From: Phocicoccus schoeneichii
GTDB taxonomy: Bacteria > Bacillota > Bacilli > Staphylococcales > Salinicoccaceae
DNA length: 64,000 nt
Reading direction: 5' to 3'
NCBI RefSeq assembly: GCF_014635565.1
Contig: NZ_BMDB01000001.1
Coordinates: forward strand, 907,533-971,532
In this document: positions 37,419 to 48,437 of the stretch, piece after piece
Layout: each line of letters begins with the position of its first letter
Numbering within the stretch: position 1 is the stretch's first letter
Notes under the pieces: model-generated
The model's database searches: none
Seen by the model: only the letters and a program-made list of their open reading frames with translations
Told to the model about the DNA's origin: nothing
Program-made: the position numbers and the translations under genes

Positions 37419-37468
37419 AACGCCCTATCCGTGAGACGTGATTCTCATGAATAGGGCGTTTTGTTTTT
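37419..37468 (+). terminator. Terminator of the small membrane-protein gene
   Basis: AACGCCCTAT (37419-37428) pairs with ATAGGGCGTT (37451-37460). A further inner pairing TGAG/CTCA exists, and TTGTTTTT follows on the plus strand. Confidence 0.85.
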
Positions 37469-37905
37469 ATCTTGCAAAAAGTAGTAAGAGTCCGAGCAAT
37501 CCAATCATTAAAAAGACCCATACTTCAAAGTGGCGATTGGGGTTTTATCAGTGAGGCATTTCCTGAGAAACGTGGCAATGACTAGGTGTGGTACGGACAT
37601 AATAAATATAGGAATCATATGTGCCGTCCAAATATTACCGGCACTTGCCCAATGACAAAAAACATGGACGTGACTTTGAAGTGCCCTTGGATTGTGTTTT
37701 TGAAATCGAGCAGATCATAGTATGCTTCCTGCGAGCATGACTATGAGCGATTTGTATTTTATATTTTTGAAATCAGATGACACTTTGAAGTGTGCACCAA
37801 CAAGACCCGAGAGGTCGATCAGGGAAAGTAGCGTCATGCTCATGAGAGCTTCGCCGAATAAGAAAAGCGTGCGGACCAGTGTGCCAAGAAAATTGCATTA
37901 ATATG
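37467..37905 (-). pseudogene. Remnant of a membrane-protein gene with several frameshifts
   Basis: No intact frame spans this stretch, but three minus-strand frames taken in turn give hydrophobic, protein-like sequence. First comes LFLFGEALMSMTLLSLIDL and GLVGAHFKVSS. After a shift comes DFKNTIQGHFKVTSMFFVIG. After another comes WTAHMIPIFIMSVPHLVIA, and finally RHFEVWVFLMIGLLGLLLL with a TAA at 37467. At least three shifts are needed. The 5' end is lost where the 51-bp repeat array begins. The family was not recognised. Confidence 0.55.
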
Positions 37906-37960
37906 TCCGATAAAAACACGAAATCATGGGTTTTTGTCAGTCCGTTGATAATTTTCATTT

Positions 37961-38215
37961 TATCTTTGAGATAGGAACTAAAAAATTGTCCTATATAGAA
38001 GATAAACCACTTATCTTTCAGATGGGAACTAAAAACAATTCCTATATAGAAGATAAAGCACTTATCTTTGAGATAGGAACTAAAAACAAATCCTATATAG
38101 AAGATAAACCACTTATCTTTCAGATAGGAACTAAAAACAATTCCTATATAGAAGATAAACCACTTATCTTTGAGATAGAAACTAAAAACAATTCCTATAT
38201 AGAAGATAAACCCAG
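37961..38215. repeat. Tandem array of five 51-bp units (array 1)
   Basis: Five units of exactly 51 bp start at 37961, 38012, 38063, 38114 and 38165. Each has TATCTTTGAGATAGGAAC at its start (with G/C variation), a linker of the type TAAAAACAATT, then CCTATATAGAAGATAA and ACCACT. Across each junction AAGATAA and TTATCTT pair around a 5-nt loop, flanked by CCTAT/ATAGG. The array is thus a string of 37-nt dyad elements with 14-nt linkers. Because 51 is a multiple of 3, frames stay open on both strands, but neither has convincing start signals. It belongs to the same family as the array at 52331. Confidence 0.9.
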
Positions 38216-38231
38216 CCACACTCTCCAAAAT

Positions 38232-38275
38232 CAAAAAAACTCCTCTCAAGCACCACACGGGCACTCAAGGGGAGT
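38232..38275 (-). terminator. Terminator of the pur operon/queF
   Basis: On the minus strand ACTCCCCTTGAG pairs with CTTGAGAGGAGT (one mismatch, two wobbles) and T7 follows. It lies 8 nt after the queF stop. Confidence 0.75.
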
Positions 38276-38282
38276 AGTGTGT

Positions 38283-38768
38283 TTATCTATTGTCTACTTT
38301 TTCTGGGTACATGTCGTGGTTCATCATGCGATGTTCTGCCCATTCTTCGTACTTCGTGCCTGGTTTTCCGTAGTTTACGTATGGGTCAATCGAGATTCCG
38401 CCTCTTGGCGTGAACTTGCCCCACACTTCAATATATTTCGGATCCATGAGTTCAATCAGATCGTCCATAATCATGTTGACGCTCGCTTCGTGGAAACCGC
38501 CGTGGTTTCTATAGCTGAAGAGATACAACTTTAACGCTTTGCTCTCCACCATTTTAACGTCTGGCACATATGAAATATAAATCGTAGCAAAGTCTGGTTG
38601 TCCTGTCATTGGACATAGCGTCGTAAATTCTGGACAATTAAATTTCACAAAGTAATCTCTGCCTTGGTGATCGTTCTCAAACGCCTCTAACACTTCTTTG
38701 TTATACGTATCGCTATACTTCACGTCTTGATTTCCAAGTAAAGTTAAATCTTTCATACCGTCAGTCAA
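38283..38768 (-). CDS. queF: NADPH-dependent 7-cyano-7-deazaguanine reductase QueF
   Basis: 161 residues from TTG 38768, which lies 9 nt after AGGAGG. The longer frame to 38834 overlaps purD and has no ribosome site. The catalytic segment [15 protein letters not shown] holds the active-site cysteine. The later [20 protein letters not shown] is the QueF/GTP-cyclohydrolase-like substrate region. It makes preQ1 for queuosine in tRNA. It lies 13 nt after purD with no promoter between them, so it appears to be the last gene of the purine operon. No other que genes are in the window. Confidence 0.93.
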   Translation of the reverse strand: MTDGMKDLTLLGNQDVKYSDTYNKEVLEAFENDHQGRDYFVKFNCPEFTTLCPMTGQPDFATIYISYVPDVKMVESKALKLYLFSYRNHGGFHEASVNMIMDDLIELMDPKYIEVWGKFTPRGGISIDPYVNYGKPGTKYEEWAEHRMMNHDMYPEKVDNR

Positions 38769-38781
38769 ATTAAAATCCCTC

Positions 38782-40026
38782 CTAAAATGCACGATGCCCA
38801 ATATCTTTACGATAAAACACTGCATCGTTTTCAAATTCTATTTGACTGACTTTATTATAGGCATCTGTCTTCGCATCTTCAATCGTTTGTCCGCGACCAA
38901 GCACAAGTACTGTACGCCCGCCGCTCGTCTGAAACGTCGTGTCGCCTGTTCTCTTCAATGCACTGATGATGCAGTCGTCTTGAATACTTTCGGGTATCAC
39001 AACTTCACTTCCGAGTACTGGTGTTCCTGGATAATTCTTAGATGCCAGCATCACCCCAACCACATATTCATCTCTGAATTTCAGTTCGGTTGCTTGTTTT
39101 TTATCTAGATCCATCAACACTTCCAATAAATCGCTCTCCATTAAATCAAGCAATACTTGTGCTTCCGGGTCGCCTAGACGTGCGTTATACTCAATTGTTT
39201 TCACGCCGTCTTTTGTTACAATCGCTCCAAGATAAAGAACTCCGAAATAATTCATGCCTTCAGACACCATCGCATCGACTGTCGGCTTTACAATTTTTTC
39301 TATCGCTTCATCGACATACTTCTGATCGATGTAATCCACCGGAGCATACACACCCATCCCACCAGTGTTCGGGCCTTTATCTCCATCATATGCACGCTTG
39401 TGGTCTTGTGCGATAATGTTGAACGGTATAAACGTATCGCCATTTACGAATACCATCAGACTGAATTCGTCGCCGTCTAAAAATTCTTCGATTACGAGTT
39501 CTTCGCCTTCCGTCTGTAACGCATCTACACCGTCTAACGCTTCTTCAAGCGTGTGCGCGATGATCACACCTTTACCTGCAGCAAGTCCGTCTTTCTTTAA
39601 AACAATCGGAAAGTCTGAAGTTTTAAGATACGTTTTCGAGTCTTCTACGCTTGTGAATGTCTTGTGCGTCGCCGTCGGTATATCGTACTTCTCCATCAGT
39701 GCTTTCGTGAATGCTTTCGATGACTCCATCTGCGCTTCATATTTACGCGGACCGAACACTTTCAGTCCGAAGTCGTCTTCCAGTGTATCCGTTAACCCTT
39801 CAGAAAGTGGGGCTTCTGGACCGATAAAGACCCAGTCGATTTTGTTGTCACGAGCGAACTCACCAATTTTTTGGTGATCACTCACATCGATATCCGTTAC
39901 ACACTCCGCTTCAGTCACGCCGTCGTTACCGTTTAGAATGTAGATCTTTTCACTATGTTTTGACTTCGCTAACGCTTTTACAATTGCAGCTTCGCGTCCA
40001 CCGCTTCCAATAACTAAAGTATTCAT
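38782..40026 (-). CDS. purD: Phosphoribosylamine-glycine ligase PurD
   Basis: 414 residues, the usual length, with ATP-grasp fold. It has [13 protein letters not shown] at the N terminus, FVIGPEAPL-type sequence ([11 protein letters not shown]), [11 protein letters not shown], and [11 protein letters not shown] in the ATP-grasp region. It makes glycinamide ribonucleotide. It lies 9 nt after purH. Confidence 0.96.
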   Translation of the reverse strand: MNTLVIGSGGREAAIVKALAKSKHSEKIYILNGNDGVTEAECVTDIDVSDHQKIGEFARDNKIDWVFIGPEAPLSEGLTDTLEDDFGLKVFGPRKYEAQMESSKAFTKALMEKYDIPTATHKTFTSVEDSKTYLKTSDFPIVLKKDGLAAGKGVIIAHTLEEALDGVDALQTEGEELVIEEFLDGDEFSLMVFVNGDTFIPFNIIAQDHKRAYDGDKGPNTGGMGVYAPVDYIDQKYVDEAIEKIVKPTVDAMVSEGMNYFGVLYLGAIVTKDGVKTIEYNARLGDPEAQVLLDLMESDLLEVLMDLDKKQATELKFRDEYVVGVMLASKNYPGTPVLGSEVVIPESIQDDCIISALKRTGDTTFQTSGGRTVLVLGRGQTIEDAKTDAYNKVSQIEFENDAVFYRKDIGHRAF

Positions 40027-40035
40027 AATGTCTCC

Positions 40036-41511
40036 TTAATGTTTGAAATGGCGTTTTCCAGTAAATACCATTGTCATACCGTGTGCGTCACAGTAATCAA
40101 TTGATTCTTGGTCACGCTTAGATCCACCTGGCTGAATAATCGCCTTGATACCTGCTTTGTCTGCTGTTTCTACTGAGTCTGGCATTGGGAAAAATCCATC
40201 ACTTGCCATAACAACGTTATCGCCCATTTCGATTGCGCGTTCAATCGCAATCTTCAGTGCACCAACACGGTTCATTTGTCCAGCACCAATGCCGACCGTT
40301 TGTTTATCGTTTGCTAGAACAATCGCATTAGATTTAACGTGTTTTACCACTTCCCAAGCAAGTGTCATTGCTTTAAGTTGCTCGTCTGTTGGCTCTGCTT
40401 TTGTCACAACTTTAATATCGTCTAAATTCAGGTGCTCTGCGTCTCTCGACTGAACAAGGTAGCCACCGGAAACACTCACGATTTCGTCGTCGTTGAAGTT
40501 CTCAGTGAAATCTACTTCTAAGACGCGTAAGTTTTTCTTCTCTTGTAAAAGTTCAAGGGCAGCTGCCGTATACTTCGGCGCAATAATCACTTCAAGGAAT
40601 ATCTTAGAAAGTTCTTGAGCTGTTTCCAAATCCACTTCTTTGTTCAGTGCAACAATCCCGCCAAAGATTGATTGCGTATCCGCTTCATACGCATTAATGT
40701 ATGCGTCATGAATCGTCTCACCAACACCTACACCACAAGGGTTCATGTGTTTTACAGCAACTGCTGCAGGTTTCGTGAATTTACGTGCTAAAAGATACGC
40801 ACTGTCTGCGTCACGTAAGTTGTTATATGACAATTCTTTACCATTAAGAATTTTCGCGTTTAAAATCGTGTTCTTCTCATTTGAAGTCTTCACGTATTTG
40901 GCAGTTTGTTGTGGGTTTTCACCGTAGCGAAGTGTCTTCTCATTTTGACTGAAGAAGTTCACAATCGCTTGGTCATAGTTATTCGTATGGCTGAACACTT
41001 TGATCATGAGTTCTTTTCTGTAATCTTCAGTCACATCGTCCGTTTCGATTCTAGAGATTAACCCCTTGTAATCGTTAGGGTCTACAACCGCAATCACATG
41101 CTTGTAGTTCTTCGCAGCTGCACGGAGCATCGTAGGACCACCGATGTCGATATTTTCAATCGCCTCATCGATTGTTACGTCAGGATTTTTTACAGTTTCT
41201 TCGAACGGATACAGATTTACAACAACCATGTCGATTAACTCAATTCCATTACGGCTTAGGTCTTCTAAGTGACTATCTTTACTTCTGTCTGCTAAGATTC
41301 CACCATGAACGCTAGGGTGCAATGTTTTTACACGACCATCCATAATTTCTTCAAACTGTGTTAATTCATATACACTTTTAACTGGGATATTGTGGTCTTC
41401 TAAGAACTTTAACGTTCCACCCGTTGAGTATAATTCATAACCGTTTTTTACTAAATCACTGGCAAAAGTATCCAGTCCACTCTTGTCAGATACGCTTAAC
41501 AAAGCTTTCAT
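40036..41511 (-). CDS. purH: Bifunctional AICAR transformylase/IMP cyclohydrolase PurH
   Basis: 491 residues. The N-terminal IMP cyclohydrolase domain (MGS-like, [12 protein letters not shown]) covers about 1-145, and the AICAR transformylase domain covers the rest, with [11 protein letters not shown] and [11 protein letters not shown]. It carries out the last two steps to IMP. The ATG overlaps the purN stop by one base. Confidence 0.96.
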   Translation of the reverse strand: MKALLSVSDKSGLDTFASDLVKNGYELYSTGGTLKFLEDHNIPVKSVYELTQFEEIMDGRVKTLHPSVHGGILADRSKDSHLEDLSRNGIELIDMVVVNLYPFEETVKNPDVTIDEAIENIDIGGPTMLRAAAKNYKHVIAVVDPNDYKGLISRIETDDVTEDYRKELMIKVFSHTNNYDQAIVNFFSQNEKTLRYGENPQQTAKYVKTSNEKNTILNAKILNGKELSYNNLRDADSAYLLARKFTKPAAVAVKHMNPCGVGVGETIHDAYINAYEADTQSIFGGIVALNKEVDLETAQELSKIFLEVIIAPKYTAAALELLQEKKNLRVLEVDFTENFNDDEIVSVSGGYLVQSRDAEHLNLDDIKVVTKAEPTDEQLKAMTLAWEVVKHVKSNAIVLANDKQTVGIGAGQMNRVGALKIAIERAIEMGDNVVMASDGFFPMPDSVETADKAGIKAIIQPGGSKRDQESIDYCDAHGMTMVFTGKRHFKH

Positions 41512-42068
41512 TATAGTTCCTCCAGTACCATTTTTAAGGCTTCAATATATAATCGATATTCTATCTCATGTATTTTTTCTTCGAGTGTTTCGAGTGTGTC
41601 TGTATCTTCTACACCCACTGCTTCTTGAGCAATAATCTTACCTGTGTCAATTCCTGAATCCACGTAATGCACTGTCACACCTGTCACTTTCACGCCATAT
41701 TCAAATGCGTCTTTGATGCCTTCTGGACCTTTAAACGATGGAAGTAATGAGGGGTGCAGATTGATGATTTTGTCTTCATATTTGCTGATAAAATTAGGAG
41801 ACAAGATTTTCATGAATCCTGCTAAGACAACGAGTTCTACGTCACACTCTTTAAGTATGTCGAGAATTTCTTTTTCAAAAGTCTCTTTTGTATAGTGCTT
41901 TCTATCTACAACTCGGTAGGGAATATCGAGTTTTTTTGCGCGTTCAATCGCGTATGCATTCGGGTTATCTACAATCAAGACCTTGATAGTAATATCAAGG
42001 TCTGATTCTGCTATATTCTGGAAATTCGATCCAGAACCTGAAGCAAGTATAGCGACATTAGTTGCCAT
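41511..42068 (-). CDS. purN: Phosphoribosylglycinamide formyltransferase PurN
   Basis: 185 residues from ATG 42068 ([17 protein letters not shown]). The longer frame to 42095 reads into purM without a ribosome site. Motifs seen are [30 protein letters not shown] and [11 protein letters not shown]. It uses 10-formyl-THF. It overlaps purM by 11 nt and purH by one. Confidence 0.95.
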   Translation of the reverse strand: MATNVAILASGSGSNFQNIAESDLDITIKVLIVDNPNAYAIERAKKLDIPYRVVDRKHYTKETFEKEILDILKECDVELVVLAGFMKILSPNFISKYEDKIINLHPSLLPSFKGPEGIKDAFEYGVKVTGVTVHYVDSGIDTGKIIAQEAVGVEDTDTLETLEEKIHEIEYRLYIEALKMVLEEL

Positions 42069-43080
42069 AAAGCTCAAGTCCTTCGCCTTCAACAACCTTA
42101 CCGATTAAAACAGCCTCTTCACCGTTTTCTTTTAAGATATCGATTGCTTTTTCTGCTTCGTCTTCTGATACGACAATCATATATCCAATTCCCATGTTGA
42201 ATACGTTATATGCTTCTTCTTGGCTGAGGTTTGACGTCTCAATTAACCAGTCAATCACAACAGGGATATCAATCGTTGAAAGATCAATCTTTGCGCTTAA
42301 CCCTTCAGGTAGTGCACGTGGAATATTTTCATAGAATCCGCCACCTGTGATGTGACTCATTGATTTGATTGCGACGTGTTTTTTAAGTTCTAATACTGGT
42401 TTCACATAGATTTTAGTTGGTTCTAATAATCTTTCGATTAATGGCTTACCTTCTAAATCCATATTGAAGTCAACATTATTGTCTGATAACACTTTACGCA
42501 CGAGTGAGAAACCATTCGAGTGTACACCACTTGATGGTAGACCAATAATTTTATCGCCAGCTTTAACATTTCTGAAATCAACGTACTCCTCTTTTTCAAC
42601 AGCACCAACCGCGAATCCAGCGATATCATAGTCGCCTGGCTTGTACATGTCACCCATCTCAGCTGTTTCTCCGCCGATTAATGCACAGTTTGACTGTACA
42701 CAACCTTCAGACACACCTTTAACGATGTCTGCAACGTGCTCTGGAATCACTTTATTTACTGCGATGTAATCTAAGAAATAAAGTGGCTCTGCACCAACTG
42801 TTAAAATGTCGTTTACGCACATTGCGACTGCGTCAATTCCGATTGTGTCGTGCTTATCACTTTCAATCGCAAGTGTAAGTTTCGTACCTACGCCATCTGT
42901 TCCTGAAACTAAAATCGGATGTTTCATATTGAGTTCAGATAAGTCGAATGCTGCTCCAAATCCGCCAAGTCCGCCGAGGACTTCTTTTCTCATTGTCTTT
43001 TGAACGTGAACCTTCATTTGTTTTACAGCTTCGTATCCTGCTTCAATATCTACGCCTGCTTTTTTATATTGCTCTGACAT
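42058..43080 (-). CDS. purM: Phosphoribosylformylglycinamidine cyclo-ligase PurM
   Basis: 340 residues. PurM motifs are [40 protein letters not shown] and [13 protein letters not shown]. It makes AIR. It lies 2 nt after purF and overlaps purN by 11 nt. Confidence 0.96.
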   Translation of the reverse strand: MSEQYKKAGVDIEAGYEAVKQMKVHVQKTMRKEVLGGLGGFGAAFDLSELNMKHPILVSGTDGVGTKLTLAIESDKHDTIGIDAVAMCVNDILTVGAEPLYFLDYIAVNKVIPEHVADIVKGVSEGCVQSNCALIGGETAEMGDMYKPGDYDIAGFAVGAVEKEEYVDFRNVKAGDKIIGLPSSGVHSNGFSLVRKVLSDNNVDFNMDLEGKPLIERLLEPTKIYVKPVLELKKHVAIKSMSHITGGGFYENIPRALPEGLSAKIDLSTIDIPVVIDWLIETSNLSQEEAYNVFNMGIGYMIVVSEDEAEKAIDILKENGEEAVLIGKVVEGEGLELYGN

Positions 43081-43082
43081 AA

Positions 43083-44501
43083 TTAAACTCCTTTAGATTT
43101 TTGCTCTTTCACTTGCGGAAGTACGTTATCTACCACTTCGATTGGATAATTTCCAGTAAAGCATGCATCACATTGTCCACGTGAACCGAAGCTATGATAG
43201 ACTTCATGCATTTTTTCAACTGACAGATACGTCAATGAATCCGCACTGATTTCATCTCTAATTTCTTCTGTTGATTTTTTTGATGCGATAATTTCGGCAT
43301 GTGTCGATACGTCAATGCCATAGAAACATGGATGCTTTAACGGTGGTGACGATACGCCCATATGCACTTCTTTCGCGCCGGCTTTTCTAAGTGCCTTAAC
43401 AATATATTTCGATGTTGTGCCTCGCACGATTGAATCGTCAATCACGATAATTCGCTTGCCTTCAACGATATCTCTCACTGGCGAAAGCTTCATACGTACG
43501 GCACGTTCTCTCGCTTCTTGACCAGGTGTGATAAAAGTACGGCCAACATAGCGGTTTTTAAGTAGCCCTGCTTCATGTGGAAGGCCTGATTTATTCGCAA
43601 ACCCACGAGCTGCAGCGAGCGATGAGTCTGGCACACCAATCACGATATCTGCTTCGATGTTCATCTCTTCTGCTAACGCTTCGCCTAGTGCTTTTCTGAT
43701 GCGATAAGTGGAATGATGTCTGAACTCTGAGTCTGCTCTTGCGAAATAGATATATTCCATTGAACACATGCTTGGATTCTCAACGAATGAATGGCGGTCA
43801 TAATCGATACCATCATCTGAAATCGTAATGAGCTCTCCTGGTTCAATGTCTCTGATATACTCCGCGCCAATAGCAGTAAATGCACACGTCTCACTTGCCA
43901 CACACCAGCATCCATCAATTTTACCGAGCATAAGTGGACGAACACCATGATCGTCTAAAGCAACTGTAAGTGAGTCTTCATGTAAAATTGCAAATGCATA
44001 CGCACCCTTAATTTGTCTGAGCGCACTCTTAATTTTGCCTTTTTTACTATTGGATTTAGAACGTTTCATGAGATGTGCAAATACTTCGATATCTGATGAC
44101 GTTTGGAATATCGAACCCTCTGATTCTAATGCTTTACGAAGATTAATTGCATTCGTAAAGTTACCATTATGAGCGAGACCAAGATCTCCACTGTAGCTCT
44201 TGAACAAGAATGGTTGAACGTTCGCAAGTTCACTTGACGTTTTCGTCGCATATCTCACGTGTCCAATCGCATTTTTAAAAGGCTTCAGTGATTTTACTTG
44301 TTCTGTCGATAATGCTTCGTTTAATAAGCCTAAACCGCGGGCACCGAATAGAAATTCTCCGTTCGAAGCAACGATTCCTGCACCATTTTGACCACGGTGC
44401 TGCAGGCTGTGCAGTGCAATGTACGTGAGTTCACTTGCTTTTTCGTGACCCCAAATACCAAAGATTCCACACTCTTCATTCAGTCCTTTTATTTCATACA
44501 T
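43083..44501 (-). CDS. purF: Amidophosphoribosyltransferase PurF
   Basis: 472 residues from ATG 44501 ([12 protein letters not shown]). This start puts the catalytic Cys at position 11, in line with the short propeptide of Bacillus PurF that is removed to expose it. A longer frame to 44522 exists. The glutaminase domain is N-terminal ([13 protein letters not shown]). The PRTase loop [11 protein letters not shown] is near residue 350. The cysteines of CGIFG and of GQCDACFTG may include [4Fe-4S] ligands as in B. subtilis. It makes the committed step of purine synthesis. It overlaps purL by 13 nt. Confidence 0.95.
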   Translation of the reverse strand: MYEIKGLNEECGIFGIWGHEKASELTYIALHSLQHRGQNGAGIVASNGEFLFGARGLGLLNEALSTEQVKSLKPFKNAIGHVRYATKTSSELANVQPFLFKSYSGDLGLAHNGNFTNAINLRKALESEGSIFQTSSDIEVFAHLMKRSKSNSKKGKIKSALRQIKGAYAFAILHEDSLTVALDDHGVRPLMLGKIDGCWCVASETCAFTAIGAEYIRDIEPGELITISDDGIDYDRHSFVENPSMCSMEYIYFARADSEFRHHSTYRIRKALGEALAEEMNIEADIVIGVPDSSLAAARGFANKSGLPHEAGLLKNRYVGRTFITPGQEARERAVRMKLSPVRDIVEGKRIIVIDDSIVRGTTSKYIVKALRKAGAKEVHMGVSSPPLKHPCFYGIDVSTHAEIIASKKSTEEIRDEISADSLTYLSVEKMHEVYHSFGSRGQCDACFTGNYPIEVVDNVLPQVKEQKSKGV

Positions 44502-46654
44502 TCTGGGATAGCGCCTCCCCATAGTCCTTTAACTTTCTCTTGTTTCATATCTAAATTAAAGTTTTGTGCAGATACTTTAAAGTCATCTCCGCCTACTGTT
44601 CCGATTTCAACAGCATCTTTAATATCTAATCCTTTTTTACCAATCACAATGTAAGTGCCTGGAGTTTCTGCAAATAATAAGTCTGCACGAACATCTAACT
44701 CGACGTCTACACCTAGGTCATACGTGCTTGCGAGTTGAGCAAGTTTTACGATAAACCCACCACGTGCGATAGGTGCAATTTTCTTTAAGTCTCCGTCAAC
44801 AAGCATTTTGCGTAATGTGTTCCCACGCTCTAGCTCTGTTTCAAGATCAACCACACGCTCACCGCGACGTGCAACACCATCAACAAGTTTTTCAATTTGA
44901 CTTCCGTTGAACTGCTCTGTTAATTCACCTACAAGATAGATGCTGTCTCCGTTGTCGATCCACGCGTTTCTTAAGTAAGAAGAATCTTCAATCAATCCAA
45001 CCATACCAATGATTGGTGTTGGATGTACTGGACCTTCTTTTGTTTCATTGTATAGAGACACGTTACCTGAAATTACAGGGATATCGAGCGCTTTACCCGC
45101 TTCAGCCATACCTTTAGTTGATTCACTGATTGTGAAATACATTTCTTTATTTTCAGGGTTACCGTAATTTAATCCATCTGTTAAACCAATTGGCACGGCA
45201 CCCGTTGCGATTGTTGTTCTGAATGCGTTAAGTACTGTTTCTTTACCACCATTATATGGATCTGAGTAAACGTAACGTCCTTTCCCGTCGATTGCTACTG
45301 AAATTGCTTTGTTGCTGTCTCCAATTTGTACGACTGCTCCACCAAATCCTGAACCTTGGAGCGTGTTTTTATCTCCACTATTGAATTTAGAGTAGATGTA
45401 ACTCTTATCTCCTAGAGTCGGATGACTCATGAGTTCAGTGAATACTTTTTCAAGGTCTTCATTGCTGAAATCTGTTCTGAGTTCATCTTCTTCAATTGGC
45501 TCTGATTCTAAGATGTATTCAGGCGCGTTTTCTAAGTGTTCAGTTGGAAGATCTGCGTATAATTCACCATCGTAGTAAAGTTTTAACGCATCGCCTTCGA
45601 TTACTTCGCCGATTACAGCGGTAGGTAGGCCATGCTTTCTAAAGATTTCTAAAAATTCTTCTTCAGAACCATCTTCAACAACGAGCAACATTCTCTCTTG
45701 TGTTTCAGAAAGCATCATTTCGAATGGAGAAATCGTGTCGTCATCCACTGGTACTTGGTCTAAATGCATCACGATACCGTGACCACCTTTAGCTGCCATT
45801 TCAGCTGAAGATGAAGTCAGACCAGCCGCACCCATATCTTGGATACCAACCAGTTTTGGATGTTTGATTGCTTCTAAAGTAGATTCCATTAACTTCTTAC
45901 CGATTTCTGGATAACCTTCTTGTGTATCAGGGATTTCTACTTTACGATCTTCACCAAGTTCTTCAGAAGAGAACGATGCACCTAAGATGCCGTCTTTACC
46001 TGTTTCAAGACCTGCGTAGATGACTTTGTTGCCAACACCTTTAGCAAGACCTTTTTGGATATCTTCATGGTTGATTAACCCAACCGCCATCGCATTTACA
46101 AGTGGACGTCCTTGGAACGCACTATCGAACTCAACTTCACCAGTTACAGCTGGAATGTCGATTGTGTTTCCGTAGTATGCAAGACCGTCTGTAGCTTCTT
46201 TTAATAACCATTTACTGTTGTCATTATCGAGTTCACCAAAACGGAGTGAGTTAACGAGTGCGATTGGTGTAGAACCGATTGAAACAATGTCACGTACGAT
46301 ACCACCAATACCAGTCCCAGCACCATGGAATGGTGCGACTGCTGATGGTGAGTTATGTGATTCAACTTTGAAAACAACTGCTTGATTATCGCCGATATCT
46401 ACTACCCCAGCACCTTCACCAGGTCCCATTAATACACGTTCACCTTCTGTCATAAATTGGCGTAAGAATGGTTTTGAAGTCTTATATGAACAGTGCTCAC
46501 TCCACATTGACGCAAAGATTCCCGATTCAGTGTAGTTTGGTTCACGGCCTAAAAGTTCTACGACTTTGTTGTATTCATCTTCTCTTAGTCCCATGTTTAA
46601 ATATAGCTTTTGTTCTTTTACTTCAGTTGGTGTTGGTTCATTAAATTTAGTCAT
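44489..46654 (-). CDS. purL: Phosphoribosylformylglycinamidine synthase subunit PurL
   Basis: 721 residues, the small-type PurL that needs PurS and PurQ as partners. ATP-binding and catalytic segments seen include FASMWSEHCSYKTSKPFL, ESHNSPSAVAPFHGAGTGIG and DMGAAGLTSSSAEMA. GGAGG precedes the ATG. Directly upstream is purK, 34 nt away. In staphylococcal operons purC, purS and purQ would lie at exactly this point, and here none is present. Confidence 0.95.
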   Translation of the reverse strand: MTKFNEPTPTEVKEQKLYLNMGLREDEYNKVVELLGREPNYTESGIFASMWSEHCSYKTSKPFLRQFMTEGERVLMGPGEGAGVVDIGDNQAVVFKVESHNSPSAVAPFHGAGTGIGGIVRDIVSIGSTPIALVNSLRFGELDNDNSKWLLKEATDGLAYYGNTIDIPAVTGEVEFDSAFQGRPLVNAMAVGLINHEDIQKGLAKGVGNKVIYAGLETGKDGILGASFSSEELGEDRKVEIPDTQEGYPEIGKKLMESTLEAIKHPKLVGIQDMGAAGLTSSSAEMAAKGGHGIVMHLDQVPVDDDTISPFEMMLSETQERMLLVVEDGSEEEFLEIFRKHGLPTAVIGEVIEGDALKLYYDGELYADLPTEHLENAPEYILESEPIEEDELRTDFSNEDLEKVFTELMSHPTLGDKSYIYSKFNSGDKNTLQGSGFGGAVVQIGDSNKAISVAIDGKGRYVYSDPYNGGKETVLNAFRTTIATGAVPIGLTDGLNYGNPENKEMYFTISESTKGMAEAGKALDIPVISGNVSLYNETKEGPVHPTPIIGMVGLIEDSSYLRNAWIDNGDSIYLVGELTEQFNGSQIEKLVDGVARRGERVVDLETELERGNTLRKMLVDGDLKKIAPIARGGFIVKLAQLASTYDLGVDVELDVRADLLFAETPGTYIVIGKKGLDIKDAVEIGTVGGDDFKVSAQNFNLDMKQEKVKGLWGGAIPECMK

Positions 46655-46688
46655 TATGTTCCTCCAAGGAAATGGTTTTTTATTTAAA

Positions 46689-47801
46689 TTACTTTTTAAA
46701 GAATGTTGTTTCCAAACCGTCTAATGTCTCGTCAATGTCTTCAGTTAAAATAGTTACGTGACCCATCTTGCGTTCAGGCTTGCGATCTGTCTTACCATAT
46801 AGATGCACGTGCCAATCAGGGTGATCGAACAGCATATTTTCTAATCTGTCCAAGTCTTTACCAAGCAAGTTCAGCATAATCGAATCTTCTAATAGATGAA
46901 CTTCCGGTAACGGATGGTTACATATTGCTAAGATGTGCGCATCAAACTGACTGATGTTGCATCCTTCGATTGAATAGTGCGCTGAGTTATGTGGTCTTGG
47001 TGCAATTTCATTTACGTAGAGTGTCATATCTTTATCGACAAAAAACTCTACTGTGAACGATCCAACAAAGTGGAGTTTGTCCATGATGAGTGCTACTTGT
47101 TCTTTCGCTTCGTCAAAAAGTTCAATTCTTGACGGTACGATCGTGCGATAGAGAATTTGGTTTTTGTGTAAGTTTTCTTGTAGTGGGAAGAAGATTGTTT
47201 GTCCATCTACGTTACGTGACACTGTGAGTGACACCTCTCCCTTTAGGTCTAAATATTTCTCAACCACAAGTTCTGTTTCACCAAAAGGAACGTCTTCAAT
47301 GTCAAATTCTTTTTCGATTAAGTATTGGCCTTTCCCGTCATAACCGCCTGTTGCAGTTTTTACGATGACTGGATAGTTTTCTTTCTCAATAAATTTGAGT
47401 AAATCGTTTTTAGTCTCTATATTTTTGTAAGGAACGATGCGTGCGCCTGACCCTTCTATTGTGCGTTTTTCATCGTCTCTATTTTGTAGAGTAAGTACAG
47501 TTTTCGCGCCTTGTGGTACGTAGTATGTATCGACTAGCGTTGTTAGTAATTCAGCATCGATGTTTTCGAACTCGTATGTCAGAATATCTGATCGTTCAGC
47601 GAGTTTAATGAGTGCATCTTTGTCACTGAAGTCTGCACAGATGAATTCGTGACATGTCGATCTTGCTGGCGCGTCTTCAGATGGATCTAAAATCGCAACA
47701 CGATATCCCATGCGTAAAGCACTTTGTGCGAGCATCTTGCCGAGCTGCCCTCCACCGATGATGCCGATTGTTTGATTTGGATAAATTCTATTTAAGGTCA
47801 T
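46689..47801 (-). CDS. purK: 5-(carboxyamino)imidazole ribonucleotide synthase PurK
   Basis: 370 residues from ATG 47801 ([18 protein letters not shown]), with GGAGG 9 nt upstream. It has ATP-grasp fold with [29 protein letters not shown], and [17 protein letters not shown]. It carboxylates AIR and works with PurE. It overlaps purE by 14 nt. Confidence 0.95.
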   Translation of the reverse strand: MTLNRIYPNQTIGIIGGGQLGKMLAQSALRMGYRVAILDPSEDAPARSTCHEFICADFSDKDALIKLAERSDILTYEFENIDAELLTTLVDTYYVPQGAKTVLTLQNRDDEKRTIEGSGARIVPYKNIETKNDLLKFIEKENYPVIVKTATGGYDGKGQYLIEKEFDIEDVPFGETELVVEKYLDLKGEVSLTVSRNVDGQTIFFPLQENLHKNQILYRTIVPSRIELFDEAKEQVALIMDKLHFVGSFTVEFFVDKDMTLYVNEIAPRPHNSAHYSIEGCNISQFDAHILAICNHPLPEVHLLEDSIMLNLLGKDLDRLENMLFDHPDWHVHLYGKTDRKPERKMGHVTILTEDIDETLDGLETTFFKK

Positions 47802-48270
47802 CTTGCATATCCTCCACTTTTTGTTCAAGCTCTTTTGTATATGCGTTTAATTTTTCGAAGAGTTCTCTGTTTGTTACTGCTAGGATTTTTGCTGCGAATA
47901 ACCCAGCGTTCGTTGCACCCGCATCACCAATCGCCATCGTTGCGACAGGTACGCCTCCTGGCATTTGTACGATTGAGTAGAGTGAGTCTACGCCTGACAG
48001 TGCTTTTGACTGAATCGGCACTCCGATAACTGGTACGTGAGTCATGCTTGCAATCATACCTGGTAAGTGTGCGGCACCACCTGCTCCTGCAATAATTACG
48101 TCAATCCCTTTATCTTTAGCGCTTTGTGCATATTCCACCATTTTAATTGGTGTACGGTGTGCACTCACAACTTCTGTGTGCACTTCCACCCCAAACTTGT
48201 CTAGAATGTCTTTCGCTTTTTTCATCGTTGGCCAGTCGGATGACGAGCCCATAACGATACTGACGACCAT
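47788..48270 (-). CDS. purE: N5-CAIR mutase PurE
   Basis: 160 residues. It has [10 protein letters not shown] at the N terminus, [13 protein letters not shown], and [10 protein letters not shown], the class I PurE signature. GAGGTGG precedes the ATG. It is the first gene of the operon, downstream of the candidate PurBox pair. Confidence 0.96.
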   Translation of the reverse strand: MVVSIVMGSSSDWPTMKKAKDILDKFGVEVHTEVVSAHRTPIKMVEYAQSAKDKGIDVIIAGAGGAAHLPGMIASMTHVPVIGVPIQSKALSGVDSLYSIVQMPGGVPVATMAIGDAGATNAGLFAAKILAVTNRELFEKLNAYTKELEQKVEDMQDDLK

Positions 48271-48337
48271 TTATTCCACCTCGTTTTTAAATTCATAATT
48301 AATATACCATAAATTTGTTTTGAAACATACAAATAAA

Positions 48338-48371
48338 CGAACTTTGTTTGAAAAAATATAAATAATGTTTG
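48338..48371 (-). promoter_or_regulatory. Candidate PurR binding site (PurBox pair) upstream of purE
   Basis: On the minus strand CAAACATTA (48371-48363) and AAAGTTCG (48345-48338) are separated by 17 nt. They match the inverted PurBox halves CGAACATTA and AATGTTCG at 8 of 9 and 7 of 8 positions. The spacing is right for PurR of Bacillus. A TATATT box lies downstream near 48305. No guanine riboswitch is visible in the leader. Confidence 0.55.
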
Positions 48372-48400
48372 TGTTTTAATTGATTTTAAGCGATTAACAT

Positions 48401-48437
48401 AAAAAAATAACCGATTTACATCGTAAATCGGTTATTT
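48401..48437 (-). terminator. Terminator of the DsbA-like gene
   Basis: AAATAACCGATTTAC and GTAAATCGGTTATTT form a perfect 15-bp stem with a 3-nt loop. It overlaps the stop codon at 48432, and a T run follows on the minus strand. Confidence 0.92.

Noticed and set aside
37773..38264. Minus-strand 163-residue ORF through array 1 into the decayed gene
   Set aside because: It combines repeat translation with an out-of-frame part of the pseudogene and has no start signals.
37926..38534. Plus-strand 202-residue ORF through array 1 and across queF
   Set aside because: Its first part is the repeat array (open because 51 is divisible by 3) and its second part is antisense to queF. No ribosome site precedes it.
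48271..48400. Guanine riboswitch in the pur leader
   Set aside because: The conserved purine aptamer core was not found. The PurBox pair explains control better.
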